Shown piece by piece: positions 34,137 to 42,463 of a DNA stretch of 64,000 nucleotides; within the stretch, counting starts at the first letter, position 1; the number at the start of each line of letters is the position of its first letter. Source of the stretch: Cafeteria roenbergensis (lineage: Eukaryota > Sar > Bigyra > Bicosoecida > Cafeteriaceae); the NCBI GenBank assembly GCA_008330645.1, contig VLTN01000069.1:120565-184564 (forward strand), given 5' to 3'. The position numbers and the translations under genes were made by a program. Below the pieces are notes generated by a model that saw only the letters and a list, made by a program, of their open reading frames with translations, had not been told where the DNA came from and ran no database searches.

Positions 34137-34922
34137 TTATTTTGAGAAATAGCATTTGAGAGAGGCAGTGCATCCATCCTTTAAAGTTACAGGGTAAGAG
34201 TTATTATTGACATCGATCCACTCAAATGTAACATAGAAATTTTGTACGGTTGAGCCATCTATTACATTATGCCAGCGGTTGTTGGTTCCGCTTGCACTAA
34301 AAAAGAGCTCTTGAAGCGGATTGCCGTCTGACTGGAAGAATCTATAATCCACTAAGAATTGACCATCAGATGATGAAACGGCGTTGTTATTGTTATTGTC
34401 CACTGATGGATCGGGTAGGTATTCACTACGAACTGATAAATTTGTCTTAAGAACAACCCTTTTGACAGGAGATAGGAACTCGGTGGTCCTTGTTTTCTGT
34501 TCTTCCACATCCTGGTCAAGGTAGAGAATGTAAGGGAATTTTGATGTTTCAAAGTCAAATGTGTTAAAGTAGCGATACATTTTACATCAGTGATAGATAG
34601 AGCAGAGCAAAGAGTATTAAGGGCTGTCTGCACTGCCTCGGCCACGTGTCTATAGTTATATAGGAATCCACCCCTGGACTTTTGGTGAGAAATCTATCTC
34701 CTGATACACTGGTATACCAGATGAGATATTAATGATACCAATACTTATATCATCCTCTACCTTAAAAAGAGGGAAGAAGCCTTCTAGTACAAATCGCTCT
34801 ATTGATACGTCTGTATTTCTTGACTCAGTGATCACTGCATTTTGTCGATTGATCTCTATTCGTGCAGTAGCCGAGTCACTATTGGATAGCTGATCACCAT
34901 TTACGTATGTATGTACACTCAT
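34137..34922 (-). pseudogene. penton (minor capsid)-like protein, two compensating frameshifts
   Basis: Three open pieces on the minus strand cover one gene: 34922-34656, a middle piece in another frame (about 34672-34580, helix VAEAVQTALNTL) and 34580-34137, which is back in the first frame. Total coding content is about 260 residues of single-jelly-roll-like beta sequence, and it lies next to the MCP, as the penton gene does in mavirus relatives. Shifts sit at a C4 run (34671-34674, one base too many) and a T4 run (34580-34583, one base too few). No sequence motif proves the penton assignment; it rests on size, composition and position. The start follows AATTTATATA. Confidence 0.6.
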
Positions 34923-34967
34923 TATATAAATTCAGCAGAGATAAAAAATATCTGATGAATTCGCTGT

Positions 34968-34993
34968 TGCATTATTCCTAGCTTTCGGAGAAC
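34968..34993 (+). promoter_or_regulatory. third copy of the CCTAGCTTTCGGAGAA motif
   Basis: GCATTATTCCTAGCTTTCGG followed by AGAAC repeats the core of the blocks at 19750-19772 and 30979-31005. It lies between the penton-like gene and the next gene upstream, in the opposite orientation to the penton start, so it may be a protein-binding site and not a fixed promoter part. Confidence 0.5.
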
Positions 34994-35023
34994 TAAATTA
35001 TAGAAGTCATAAAATTATTGAAT

Positions 35024-35642
35024 CTATAGATGTCTCTTTAGACCCATACGATCACGCACCATCGTTTCCAGTTCATCATATGAGTTGTATGTTGTTATAG
35101 CATTCTTGACTGGTACAGAGTCCAATAAGAACTGTCTACGTTTCCTCAGAGTTTCACGTGTTTCTGCATCTTCTTTTTTTAAAATCTTTTCAAAGAAGTC
35201 ACTGTTTGGAGATGCAACACAGACGGCATCCTTACGGAATAGAGACGAGAAGGAATAAGAAGAGGTTACAAAGAGCACTCTCAACTTCTTTGCATTCTTT
35301 ATCATGTGCTTGATACGATCGAGACATTTGATTGAGCATTCCTGATAAAAATAAGTCATATTCATGGAGATTACCATGGTTGACACACTCTTTGAGTCTG
35401 TCCAGGTCTTTTGATGTGTTGAAGGAGTTCATGAACTCATCCAAGTCTACCACCAGTACATCGTTTGATTGAATCACTGACTTAAGATACGACTTTCCAC
35501 CTTTTGGGGGCAAAACTAGAACATTCTTTTTGATGTACTTGGGATTTCTCACACGATTCATACATGATGCACCGAGATGTAATGCTAGAGGAGTGAGTGT
35601 TGAAGCAATTGATACTATAGCTGTTGTTGTTAGTTCTGACAT
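35024..35642 (-). pseudogene. P-loop NTPase/kinase-like protein, frameshifted
   Basis: Two overlapping minus-strand frames form one gene. The first (35642-35330 useful part) has an N-terminal hydrophobic stretch and a P-loop-like PPKGGKSY (residues 45-52). VLVVDLDEF follows, with Asp66/Asp68 where small kinases carry their second acidic motif. The second frame (to the stop at 35024) continues with CLDRIKHM, a strand LRVLFVTSSY and a helical basic C-terminus. The shift lies at an A3 run near 35327-35329 (minus strand, one base too many). Together they give about 200 residues, the size of a nucleotide or polynucleotide kinase; substrate unknown. The ATG follows TTATATTAT. Confidence 0.45.
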
Positions 35643-35932
35643 ATAATATAAGTCAAGATTTTTTTCTGAACTATATCCATTGTATTAGACAAAGATTTTT
35701 TCTTCATCTCCACATAAAAAAAAAATTACCTTAATGTACATGCATTGTCTAACTTTACCGAATTATGAATGAGTGGTTATATAAATCTCCTCTTGCATTT
35801 TTCTAAATTCAGGAGCAACACGCATATTATCGGTTATTTCGATATTGTTAATTTGAATGTTGCCATTAATCTTTTATTTTTACGTGTAGATGGTTTAATA
35901 TTTAATAATTTAATTTCCATATAAATATATAT
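35643..35932. other. AT-rich intergenic region
   Basis: This 290-bp region lies between divergent genes. It is AT-rich with several TATA-like stretches (ATATAAATATATAT just before 35933) and no open frame of note. It marks the border between the particle module on the left and the replication/integration module on the right. Confidence 0.4.
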
Positions 35933-36211
35933 ATGGACTATAGAAAATGTTTAGATGGTAAAATTCAAAGAGCGAGGAAACTTATTACAAGACTACATAA
36001 AATACATAGCGGATTAAACAATCTTAGCGATTTCATTCGTGATGAATTAAAATATATGTATTTACACAGTAATTCAATGGCACATCATAACCAATTACAA
36101 GATAATCTAAGACATGCAAGGGTTAAACTAGAGAAAAGACTCATAGAACTTGAACATAAATATAAAGAAAAATATGGTCATGTCCCAGTTTATAAGGACG
36201 ACGCTCAATAA
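35933..36211 (+). CDS. small hypothetical EMALE protein (92 aa)
   Basis: This is a Lys/Arg/Leu/His-rich, almost entirely helical 92-aa protein, probably a coiled coil (heptad-like Leu/Ile spacing through residues 10-75). No known domain. The ATG directly follows ATATATATAT. It is convergent with the GIY-YIG gene (35-bp gap). Confidence 0.5.
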   Translation: MDYRKCLDGKIQRARKLITRLHKIHSGLNNLSDFIRDELKYMYLHSNSMAHHNQLQDNLRHARVKLEKRLIELEHKYKEKYGHVPVYKDDAQ

Positions 36212-36246
36212 TTCTAATATTACTATTTGAATAGTATTAATAGAAT

Positions 36247-36927
36247 TTATTTCTTTGAGTTTTGACAATTGCTACTTTTCTTGTGACGTGCAATATTTCG
36301 TTTGGATACTAAAGTTCCGCATAATGGACATGTTATCTTAATACTTCTTGTTTCTGAAATCTTGGCTTTATTCTTTTCGTAATACTCCCGTTTATCTTTT
36401 CGCCTACGTTCTTTATTTTGTTCATAATACTCCCTTTGCTTATTATTTATTAGCTCTTCATTCTTACTTCTGTATTGTCTTCTTCCATGAAGAATTCTTT
36501 CCTTGTTAAGTTCATAGTATATATTTTGGTTTTCTTTGTACTTCTCCTTATTCTTTTCATATATTTCTTTTAATTGTTGTTTTATCTTTTCTGCATTTTC
36601 TTGTCTGTACTCCCTCTTTGTCCGTCCTGCAATTACTTTATTAACGCATGAATTATTTCTTATAAATTCACCTTCAATTTTTCGAAGTTCTTCTTTATCA
36701 TTGCATGGACATTTTTTGACTAGCTCTATTTCAACATCTCCAAGTTCAATTTTTTTAAATGAAGTCACATAATGATGCTTTCCGTTATTATAGTGTTTAA
36801 ACTTTGACATATGACCACCTTTGCGTTTATATAAAGGTTGACACGTTGAACCATAGTAAACCATTTCTGGATCATTGCAGTTCCTTGAATAGAGCTTATA
36901 AATTTTAGCGTTCTGATAATTGACCAT
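36247..36927 (-). CDS. GIY-YIG endonuclease with C-terminal zinc finger
   Basis: The 226-aa protein's N-terminal GIY-YIG domain shows KIYKLYS and VYYGST (Tyr24-Tyr25-Gly26), Arg35/His39 (LYKRKGGHM) and a downstream Glu (EGEFIRNN, about 85-87), the expected catalytic set. A long run of Lys/Glu/Asn-rich helices (about 100-195) follows, containing repeats of a YYExNKER type. The C-terminus is a CPLC...H...C finger (about 200-222) for DNA contact. Mavirus also encodes a GIY-YIG protein. Its role could be in replication, recombination or homing-like spread. A TACTTAAAGA box lies 28 bp upstream. Confidence 0.82.
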   Translation of the reverse strand: MVNYQNAKIYKLYSRNCNDPEMVYYGSTCQPLYKRKGGHMSKFKHYNNGKHHYVTSFKKIELGDVEIELVKKCPCNDKEELRKIEGEFIRNNSCVNKVIAGRTKREYRQENAEKIKQQLKEIYEKNKEKYKENQNIYYELNKERILHGRRQYRSKNEELINNKQREYYEQNKERRRKDKREYYEKNKAKISETRSIKITCPLCGTLVSKRNIARHKKSSNCQNSKK

Positions 36928-36954
36928 CGTTTTATATCGTTAATTATCTTGATT

Positions 36955-36964
36955 TCTTTAAGTA
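36955..36964 (-). promoter_or_regulatory. TACTTAAAGA box of the GIY-YIG gene
   Basis: Exact box on the minus strand, 28 bp from the ATG at 36927. Confidence 0.65.
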
Positions 36965-37068
36965 GCATTAAACTTTATTTTTCGTGTTCCTTTAAAAATT
37001 TAGATGCTTGTGGTAATGACATTCCCGTCTTCTTCATGATCAAAAGATTCTTTTTCTTTACATAATTT

Positions 37069-38130
37069 ATGGACAAAGATAAGAAACGAAATTTGAATGA
37101 TATACTCAAGGACCTTGATGTTAGTCAGGAAGTGATTGATTATGCAAAACCTCCCAAGGTTCCAAAGAAATTCACCAGTGTAAGACAAAACACATTTCCG
37201 ATGGAAGATCATAGCTTCATGGCAGATTTACTGTTCTTACCAACTACATCAGAAGGATATAGATACTTGCTAGTCGTGGTTGACCTTTGGAGCAAAGAAT
37301 TTGACATTGAACCACTCAAGAATAAACAACCTCAGACAGTCCTTGATGCATTTAAGAGTATGATCCAAAGACCTCACTTGAATTTTCCGAAAGCATCAAT
37401 TCAGACAGACCAAGGATCAGAATTCAAAGGCATCTTTCACAACTACATGTTTGGTAAGAACATTTATCATAAATTCACCAATGTAGGGCGTAAGACACAG
37501 ATGTCAACGGTGGAATCCTTAAACAGGACACTTGGTTATCTGCTTAATAGATACATGGCATCAGAAGAACAAAAAAGTGGATATGAATTCAAGGAATGGG
37601 TCAAAGCACTTCCAATTATACGAAAAGAACTCAATGCAATCAGAAAGCTTCCGAATGGTGATCCATTCAAAAGACGTAAGATTGTAGTACCGATCAAAGA
37701 CTCCAAGTTCAAGAAAGGTGATATCGTTCATTGGGCATTAGATGCACCAGAAACCTTCACAGAAAGAAAGCTCAACGATGGTAGGTTTCGTGAAGGTGAT
37801 AGAAGATGGTCAAGGTCAGCTGTGAAAGTGGATCAGGTCCTCAGTTATAATTCAGATGTCATTCCTTATCGTTACCTTATAAATAATAATAGTTATGCAT
37901 CATATACAGCAGATCAATTAAGGTTGGCAAAGAATCAAAAAATTGAGAGGTTTGCAGTCAGAGATATCATTGATGCTAGAGGTAGAGGCAAAACACGTGA
38001 GTATCTCGTGTGGTGGAGTGATTTCCCAAAAGACCAAAGCACATGGGAGCCCAAAGACCAACTTATTAAAGATGGTCTTGAGGCCTATATCGATAGATTG
38101 GATAAACGAAGAAAAGCTAAGAAGAAATAG
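37069..38130 (+). CDS. retroviral-type (rve) integrase with chromodomain
   Basis: This 353-aa DDE integrase has catalytic residues Asp53 (FMADLLF), Asp114 (IQTDQGSEF) and Glu149 (STVESLNR). The spacing of 35 between the last two is the classical D,D-35-E arrangement. A basic SH3-like region follows, then a C-terminal chromodomain (about 287-345; aromatic cage candidates in EYLVWWSDFPKDQSTWEP) and a Lys-rich end. Mavirus and Maverick/Polinton integrases have the same layout. The enzyme would cut and join the TIR ends. Intact frame; it ends one base from the stop of the convergent polymerase-like gene. It lacks the TACTTAAAGA box of its neighbours. Confidence 0.92.
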   Translation: MDKDKKRNLNDILKDLDVSQEVIDYAKPPKVPKKFTSVRQNTFPMEDHSFMADLLFLPTTSEGYRYLLVVVDLWSKEFDIEPLKNKQPQTVLDAFKSMIQRPHLNFPKASIQTDQGSEFKGIFHNYMFGKNIYHKFTNVGRKTQMSTVESLNRTLGYLLNRYMASEEQKSGYEFKEWVKALPIIRKELNAIRKLPNGDPFKRRKIVVPIKDSKFKKGDIVHWALDAPETFTERKLNDGRFREGDRRWSRSAVKVDQVLSYNSDVIPYRYLINNNSYASYTADQLRLAKNQKIERFAVRDIIDARGRGKTREYLVWWSDFPKDQSTWEPKDQLIKDGLEAYIDRLDKRRKAKKK

Positions 38131-38131
38131 A

Positions 38132-39352
38132 TCACTTGTGTATCTCGATATCAATCTTAGATCTGATAGTGATGTCATGACCATGGTATTTGTCATATTT
38201 CATTGAATGGCCTACCCCTTTCTCATAAACCTCAATGGGTTTCTTAGAAATAAGACCATCATAGTAGATACGAATGATATTATCGTAGATGCTACTTTTC
38301 CTGACCATTTGAGCAATACGATCACGTGCTGTTGCCTGGAGAAACGGCTTGATACGACCCATTGATGTTCTGAATGGATTGCCTAAGTAGATGCATGTAA
38401 ATATAGGATCATCTCCCATCATGCCATCAAGCGGATACATGTCGTATTGTAGACTCTTCTCATGTGACCATGTCTGTATCTCACTCCATGGTATTTTCTT
38501 CACCACTACACTTTTCTCACAAATAAAGCCCCAAATGTTCATCATCTGCTTGATGAGATGGTTACCTTTTGTCTTTTCTTTTATCTCTGACAATGTCTCA
38601 AACCAATGACCGAAAATATCTTTAGCCATAATGAGATCATCATATATCATTGCATTTGGTGTGTCATCATCAATGAGTTCGATCTTCAGAGATGGAAATC
38701 GTTTGAGTGATAAACCATGAGCATTCTTCAAGTCAATATGAGTGTAAAAGTTGTTAGATGAGAATGCGAAGACCTTCTGTATATCATCTGGTCCGTCATA
38801 CGTTATTTTTGCTCTGTACACACCATAGGGAATTTTACGAGGAAGTTCCTTGATGATCTCAAATCTAGGTTCGCACATTGGAATCTTGAAACCCCCTTTT
38901 CGACCGCCTAGAATTCGTGAGTAGTATGAATTGTAATCATATGCTGATACATTCTTATATGTACCTTTCTCAGCATAAGTAAGACCTGCATTATAGCATC
39001 CATTGAGCCAAATACCTTCCTCTTTCTTCACACGTGGACAGATATCCAAGAACCCTTCACCTTTCTTTCTCTGGTATTTCTTCGGTAGAAGTTTATTCAG
39101 ACACAAGAGCTTCGCAACTCTATGACTTTGAAACTTGATGTAAGGAAGATCTACATCATCAGGTAACATTCCAGATATCTCACGTTGGTCTGTCTTCAGT
39201 TTGGCATGATATTCCTTGAGACCATCATGTGTTGCATTGAATGGACTCGTTAGATACATACCTCTTGGCATGACTTTGGTCATTGAAATGGATTCACCAT
39301 TGTAAGTCACATACTTATTGAGCTTCTTTGAAAAGTAGTAAACTATGAACAT
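38132..39352 (-). CDS. B-family DNA polymerase-like protein (divergent, palm only)
   Basis: The 406-aa protein has three motifs in the order expected for a B-family palm: motif A SAYDYNSYYSRIL (Asp139, DxxSxYxS-like), motif B KGNHLIKQMMNIWGF (K-x6-N-x-xG, about 262-276) and motif C RIYYDGLIS (Asp365). Motif C normally reads YxDTD; here the second Asp is replaced (YYDGL). No exonuclease motifs are seen upstream, and at 406 aa it is shorter than mavirus-type protein-primed polymerases (over 600 aa). It may be a compact or inactive relative. Position next to the integrase and SF3 helicase fits a replication role. TACTTAAAGA lies 27 bp upstream of the start. Confidence 0.62.
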   Translation of the reverse strand: MFIVYYFSKKLNKYVTYNGESISMTKVMPRGMYLTSPFNATHDGLKEYHAKLKTDQREISGMLPDDVDLPYIKFQSHRVAKLLCLNKLLPKKYQRKKGEGFLDICPRVKKEEGIWLNGCYNAGLTYAEKGTYKNVSAYDYNSYYSRILGGRKGGFKIPMCEPRFEIIKELPRKIPYGVYRAKITYDGPDDIQKVFAFSSNNFYTHIDLKNAHGLSLKRFPSLKIELIDDDTPNAMIYDDLIMAKDIFGHWFETLSEIKEKTKGNHLIKQMMNIWGFICEKSVVVKKIPWSEIQTWSHEKSLQYDMYPLDGMMGDDPIFTCIYLGNPFRTSMGRIKPFLQATARDRIAQMVRKSSIYDNIIRIYYDGLISKKPIEVYEKGVGHSMKYDKYHGHDITIRSKIDIEIHK

Positions 39353-39378
39353 TCTCTATAACGTTCTATAGAAAATAT

Positions 39379-39388
39379 TCTTTAAGTA
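39379..39388 (-). promoter_or_regulatory. TACTTAAAGA box of the polymerase-like gene
   Basis: Exact box on the minus strand, 27 bp from the ATG at 39352; TTCTATAGAACG lies between them. Confidence 0.65.
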
Positions 39389-39412
39389 CTTTAATTTTGT
39401 GCGTCCAAGATC

Positions 39413-39772
39413 TCAATACTTGAGGATTATCTCGAACTGTGAAAACTTGGTATAAATATTATCGAATCCCTCTTCACTTATCTTACCTTTCATGTATTCC
39501 TCATAATCAGACATATCGAAGAATCTTGTGAATGAAGAAAGTGTTTTCCAGCCATCAAGAGTTAATGCTCTTACCATGAACTGAAACTTCTCACGTTTAT
39601 CTTTAGGCAGTTCCATTTTCTTCTTGTCAATGGTATTGAGTATGTTGTCAAGATCTGGCTGCTTCATGTAGACGTTAATACCTTCTTTGTTGGTCTTTTC
39701 CACGGTAAAGCTTACAAACTTTGTATCGCCTGATGATCCACTGGTATTTTCATAAATGTCAAGATTTTCCAT
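39413..39772 (-). CDS. hypothetical EMALE protein (119 aa)
   Basis: This is an acidic/basic mixed 119-aa protein, beta-rich N-terminal third (FVSFTVEKTNKEGINVYM) and helical remainder, with no motif recognised. It lies between the polymerase-like gene and the SF3 helicase on the same strand, with its own TACTTAAAGA box. It is likely an accessory replication protein by context only. Confidence 0.6.
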   Translation of the reverse strand: MENLDIYENTSGSSGDTKFVSFTVEKTNKEGINVYMKQPDLDNILNTIDKKKMELPKDKREKFQFMVRALTLDGWKTLSSFTRFFDMSDYEEYMKGKISEEGFDNIYTKFSQFEIILKY

Positions 39773-39802
39773 ACTATACTAATAGCATAGATAATCATTT
39801 AA

Positions 39803-39812
39803 TCTTTAAGTA
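39803..39812 (-). promoter_or_regulatory. TACTTAAAGA box of the 119-aa gene
   Basis: Exact box on the minus strand, 31 bp from the ATG at 39772; it lies 10 bp before the stop codon of the SF3 helicase gene. Confidence 0.65.
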
Positions 39813-39821
39813 CTAAAAAAA

Positions 39822-41816
39822 CTATAGGTTAAAAGTGAAGTCATTGACTTTGGTGCGTTTGTCACGCTTCTTTTTGATCATTTTCTTCATGACTTTCTCA
39901 CACACTTTCTCTTCTTCTTCAGGTTCATTACTTTGTTCTTCAGTTGGTGCGGTATCAGGTTCATCATCTAATCCAATCATATCAAAGGCGTCTTCATCAT
40001 CAAGTCCATCATAATTTGAAAAAGATGACTCATCGTTCAAATTGCTTTTGTCAAAATCGACTTTCTTTTCTACCTCAGGTGTTTCATTAATGTTGCTCAC
40101 TGTTTGGAGGAGATCTTCCTTTTCCTTAATGAGTTTCTTGTTGTGTTCTTCGACGAGGTCAATGCGATTACAAGCGTTCTCATAATGTTCACGCTCAGTC
40201 TCAACCAATACTTTATACTCATTGATATCATTCACAAGCTCAGCGTTTTTTGTCTTGAGTTGCTTGTTCTGTTCCATGAGCTTCTTCATTTCTTCCCTCA
40301 AGGTCTTGAGATCTTTTGTCATGACACTGAGCTTTTTCTCAAGGTCTGACTCATGTTTCTCATCTTTGTCATCTATATCGTCACTGTCGTGAATCCAAAG
40401 CTTCTTAGTGAAGAGTGACAACAGGTCTTTATAATTGGCGACATAATAATGAGATCTCTCACCTGACACCAGTCTTCTTACCTTCTTGATACCCAGCTTT
40501 TTGAGATGAGTTCCAAGCATGGCCTTTTTGAGTGGTCTCAGCTTCTGCTCATTGCAGTACACCATGTAGTCAGTATAAAAGTCATCAGTCGGGGTCTCAA
40601 TGTCAATCTCCTCCTTGATGTAGTTAGCTTTGATGAAGTCGATGTATGATGGTAAGTTTGAGGCGATCTTGTCTCTCATTGATTCTGTGGTTGGCTTCAG
40701 GTCACAGTTGAAGTATTTGCCAGTGGTCTCGAAGTGTTCCTTCATGTAGGCAAAGAAGGCCTCACCTACGTCAGCTCTTGATGTCATCTTCTTTAGATCA
40801 ATGAAGTAGCTGAAGTCGCCAAGACGAGCCTCAGAAACATCAGCTGATACAATACGAGCATGATTATTCACACTGACATTAATGGCGTTGTTGTTTGAGG
40901 TCACAATGACATTGAAGGTGTTCCTCTGTGAGTATGAGTCACAGTATCTTTGAGTGACACTGAAGTATTGCTCAGTAACCAATGACTTGAGTGAGTCCAT
41001 GATTCCCTTCCACTGATTGACACCTGCACAAGGAAGTTCATTGAAGTTCACCAGCATACGACCCTCAAGTGGCTTAGTCCATTGACCTATGGCCTCGAGA
41101 CTTGATGTCACATGAGTTGTGTGAGGACCGAGCACATAATTCTGAATGAAGTCGATGACGATTGACTTTCCTGTTCTCTCGGTAGACTGAAGATATAACA
41201 AGGTTCTGAGCTTACGTCCCATTATCGTGCATGATAGCCAGTTGATCATGTACTTGAACATTGACTCTTGATCATTTGCCCATACAGTCTTGATATGGTT
41301 AAGCATTGCATTGACACCTTTCTTCACATCCTCAGGATAGGTCTCATATTTTGGGAGCTTATTGGGCTCATGAAGTCTGGGCTTCATCATGTTGAGGTAA
41401 TCTATTTCATCTTTTCTGAAGGTACGTGAGAATACATGAGGATTGATAGTGATCAAATACTTGTTCTCAAGGAATTCAGTGGATTGCATGAAGTTGACTG
41501 CATTGAAGCAGAGCTTTTTCTTGGTCTTTGTGATCACAGTGCCATCAGCTCCTTCGCGTTCATCTTTCTCAATCTTATAGGCCTTGAGGTCATTGCTCAG
41601 GTAGCGTGTCGTGAGGTTCTTCATCTGAATGAGCTCGAAATGACGTGAGTCAGGTTCACCATTGTAGAAGAAGATACCTTTCGTAGTGGGGAAGAAGAAC
41701 CTTCTGAGGTACTCCTTGGCCTTGGTGAGGTTCTTGTCATCATCACTAGTGACCTTCTTGAGGTAACCATTGAGAGTCTTGAGGCTGAAAATTTCGCTGG
41801 CGGTTTGGTTCATCAT
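39822..41816 (-). CDS. superfamily 3 (D5-like) helicase with coiled-coil tail
   Basis: The 664-aa SF3 helicase has Walker A QSTERTGKS (residues 210-218), Walker B RMLVNFNELP (253-262) and motif C NVIVTSNNN (302-310), followed by conserved Arg in the arginine-finger region (about 320-340). SF3 helicases unwind viral replication forks. The N-terminal 200 residues carry no primase motif I can recognise. Residues about 470-580 form a long Glu/Lys/Leu coiled coil, then an acidic linker and a basic C-terminus (KKMIKKKRDKRTK), an extension unusual for this family that could tether partners. TACTTAAAGA lies 26 bp upstream. Confidence 0.87.
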   Translation of the reverse strand: MMNQTASEIFSLKTLNGYLKKVTSDDDKNLTKAKEYLRRFFFPTTKGIFFYNGEPDSRHFELIQMKNLTTRYLSNDLKAYKIEKDEREGADGTVITKTKKKLCFNAVNFMQSTEFLENKYLITINPHVFSRTFRKDEIDYLNMMKPRLHEPNKLPKYETYPEDVKKGVNAMLNHIKTVWANDQESMFKYMINWLSCTIMGRKLRTLLYLQSTERTGKSIVIDFIQNYVLGPHTTHVTSSLEAIGQWTKPLEGRMLVNFNELPCAGVNQWKGIMDSLKSLVTEQYFSVTQRYCDSYSQRNTFNVIVTSNNNAINVSVNNHARIVSADVSEARLGDFSYFIDLKKMTSRADVGEAFFAYMKEHFETTGKYFNCDLKPTTESMRDKIASNLPSYIDFIKANYIKEEIDIETPTDDFYTDYMVYCNEQKLRPLKKAMLGTHLKKLGIKKVRRLVSGERSHYYVANYKDLLSLFTKKLWIHDSDDIDDKDEKHESDLEKKLSVMTKDLKTLREEMKKLMEQNKQLKTKNAELVNDINEYKVLVETEREHYENACNRIDLVEEHNKKLIKEKEDLLQTVSNINETPEVEKKVDFDKSNLNDESSFSNYDGLDDEDAFDMIGLDDEPDTAPTEEQSNEPEEEEKVCEKVMKKMIKKKRDKRTKVNDFTFNL

Positions 41817-41841
41817 TGTATATATTCTATACCGAGATTAT

Positions 41842-41851
41842 TCTTTAAGTA
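41842..41851 (-). promoter_or_regulatory. TACTTAAAGA box of the SF3 helicase gene
   Basis: Exact box on the minus strand, 26 bp from the ATG at 41816. Confidence 0.65.
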
Positions 41852-41921
41852 CTTTTCTCACCCCGTCAATTCAAGTGATATTTTTCACATCACTGGAATT
41901 CCTAATTGGTCAAAAAGTGCA

Positions 41922-42131
41922 TCACTTGGCGACTTCTTGGTGCGTTTGATCTTGTTTCTCAGCATTATTCCTATGTCTCACTGAGTTAGTGTGCTTACTT
42001 TTGTTGCTCATTGAGATGTCCTTATTGCAACATGGGCAATGCCACGTCTTACCTTTCACTTTATCATTGAAGTATCTCTTGAAATACTCAGCTTTGCGTT
42101 CATTGAACTTTACCTTGTCTGTGTCAGCCAT
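41922..42131 (-). CDS. small zinc-finger protein (69 aa)
   Basis: This 69-aa protein has a single C2H2-type finger, C-x2-C then H-x5-H (WHCPCCNKDISMSNKSKH...RH), similar in layout to the C-terminal finger of the EMALE GIY-YIG protein. It is basic N-terminally and probably binds nucleic acid. A box GACTTAAAGA, one base off the consensus, lies 31 bp upstream. Confidence 0.65.
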   Translation of the reverse strand: MADTDKVKFNERKAEYFKRYFNDKVKGKTWHCPCCNKDISMSNKSKHTNSVRHRNNAEKQDQTHQEVAK

Positions 42132-42161
42132 TTCTGTTCTCTATACTTAAGTACTAGATAA

Positions 42162-42171
42162 TCTTTAAGTC
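42162..42171 (-). promoter_or_regulatory. GACTTAAAGA box (variant) of the zinc-finger gene
   Basis: One mismatch to TACTTAAAGA, 31 bp from the ATG at 42131; it overlaps the stop codon of the next gene upstream. Confidence 0.55.
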
Positions 42172-42435
42172 TTGTTCAACTCATCAAGTTTATCCTGAAG
42201 TTTCTCATTCCTGATCAATAGCCTAGACCTGTTGAGTTCCATGGTGCCCACCATTTGCTGAAACGTGTGAATGTCATATCTGAGGTCATACACATTGAGA
42301 AATTTCATGGAGTCATGCATCATGCTCACCAATGATCTTTTCATACCATCGATGATCTGAAGTCTCAGTTTGTTCTTCTCAATCTTGCTCTCAAGTTGTT
42401 CTTTGTAAGTCAGACATTGTTTTATATATCTCCAT
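42165..42435 (-). pseudogene. small helical EMALE protein, probable frameshift near the start
   Basis: A minus-strand frame ending at 42165 encodes a Met/Leu/Arg-rich helical protein (KEQLESKIEKNK, then DLRYDIHTFQQMVG and RNEKLQDKLDELNKT). In frame, the first Met is at 42344 (59 aa), but coding-like sequence continues upstream to about 42410. There an ATG at 42435 (MEIYKTMSDL) lies in another frame. That ATG is 26 bp after a degenerate box (AACTTAAAAA, 42461-42470). One-base shift near 42401-42412 is the simplest explanation. Confidence 0.4.
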
Positions 42436-42463
42436 AGGCTTTTTAGCTTATGCGAATATATTT

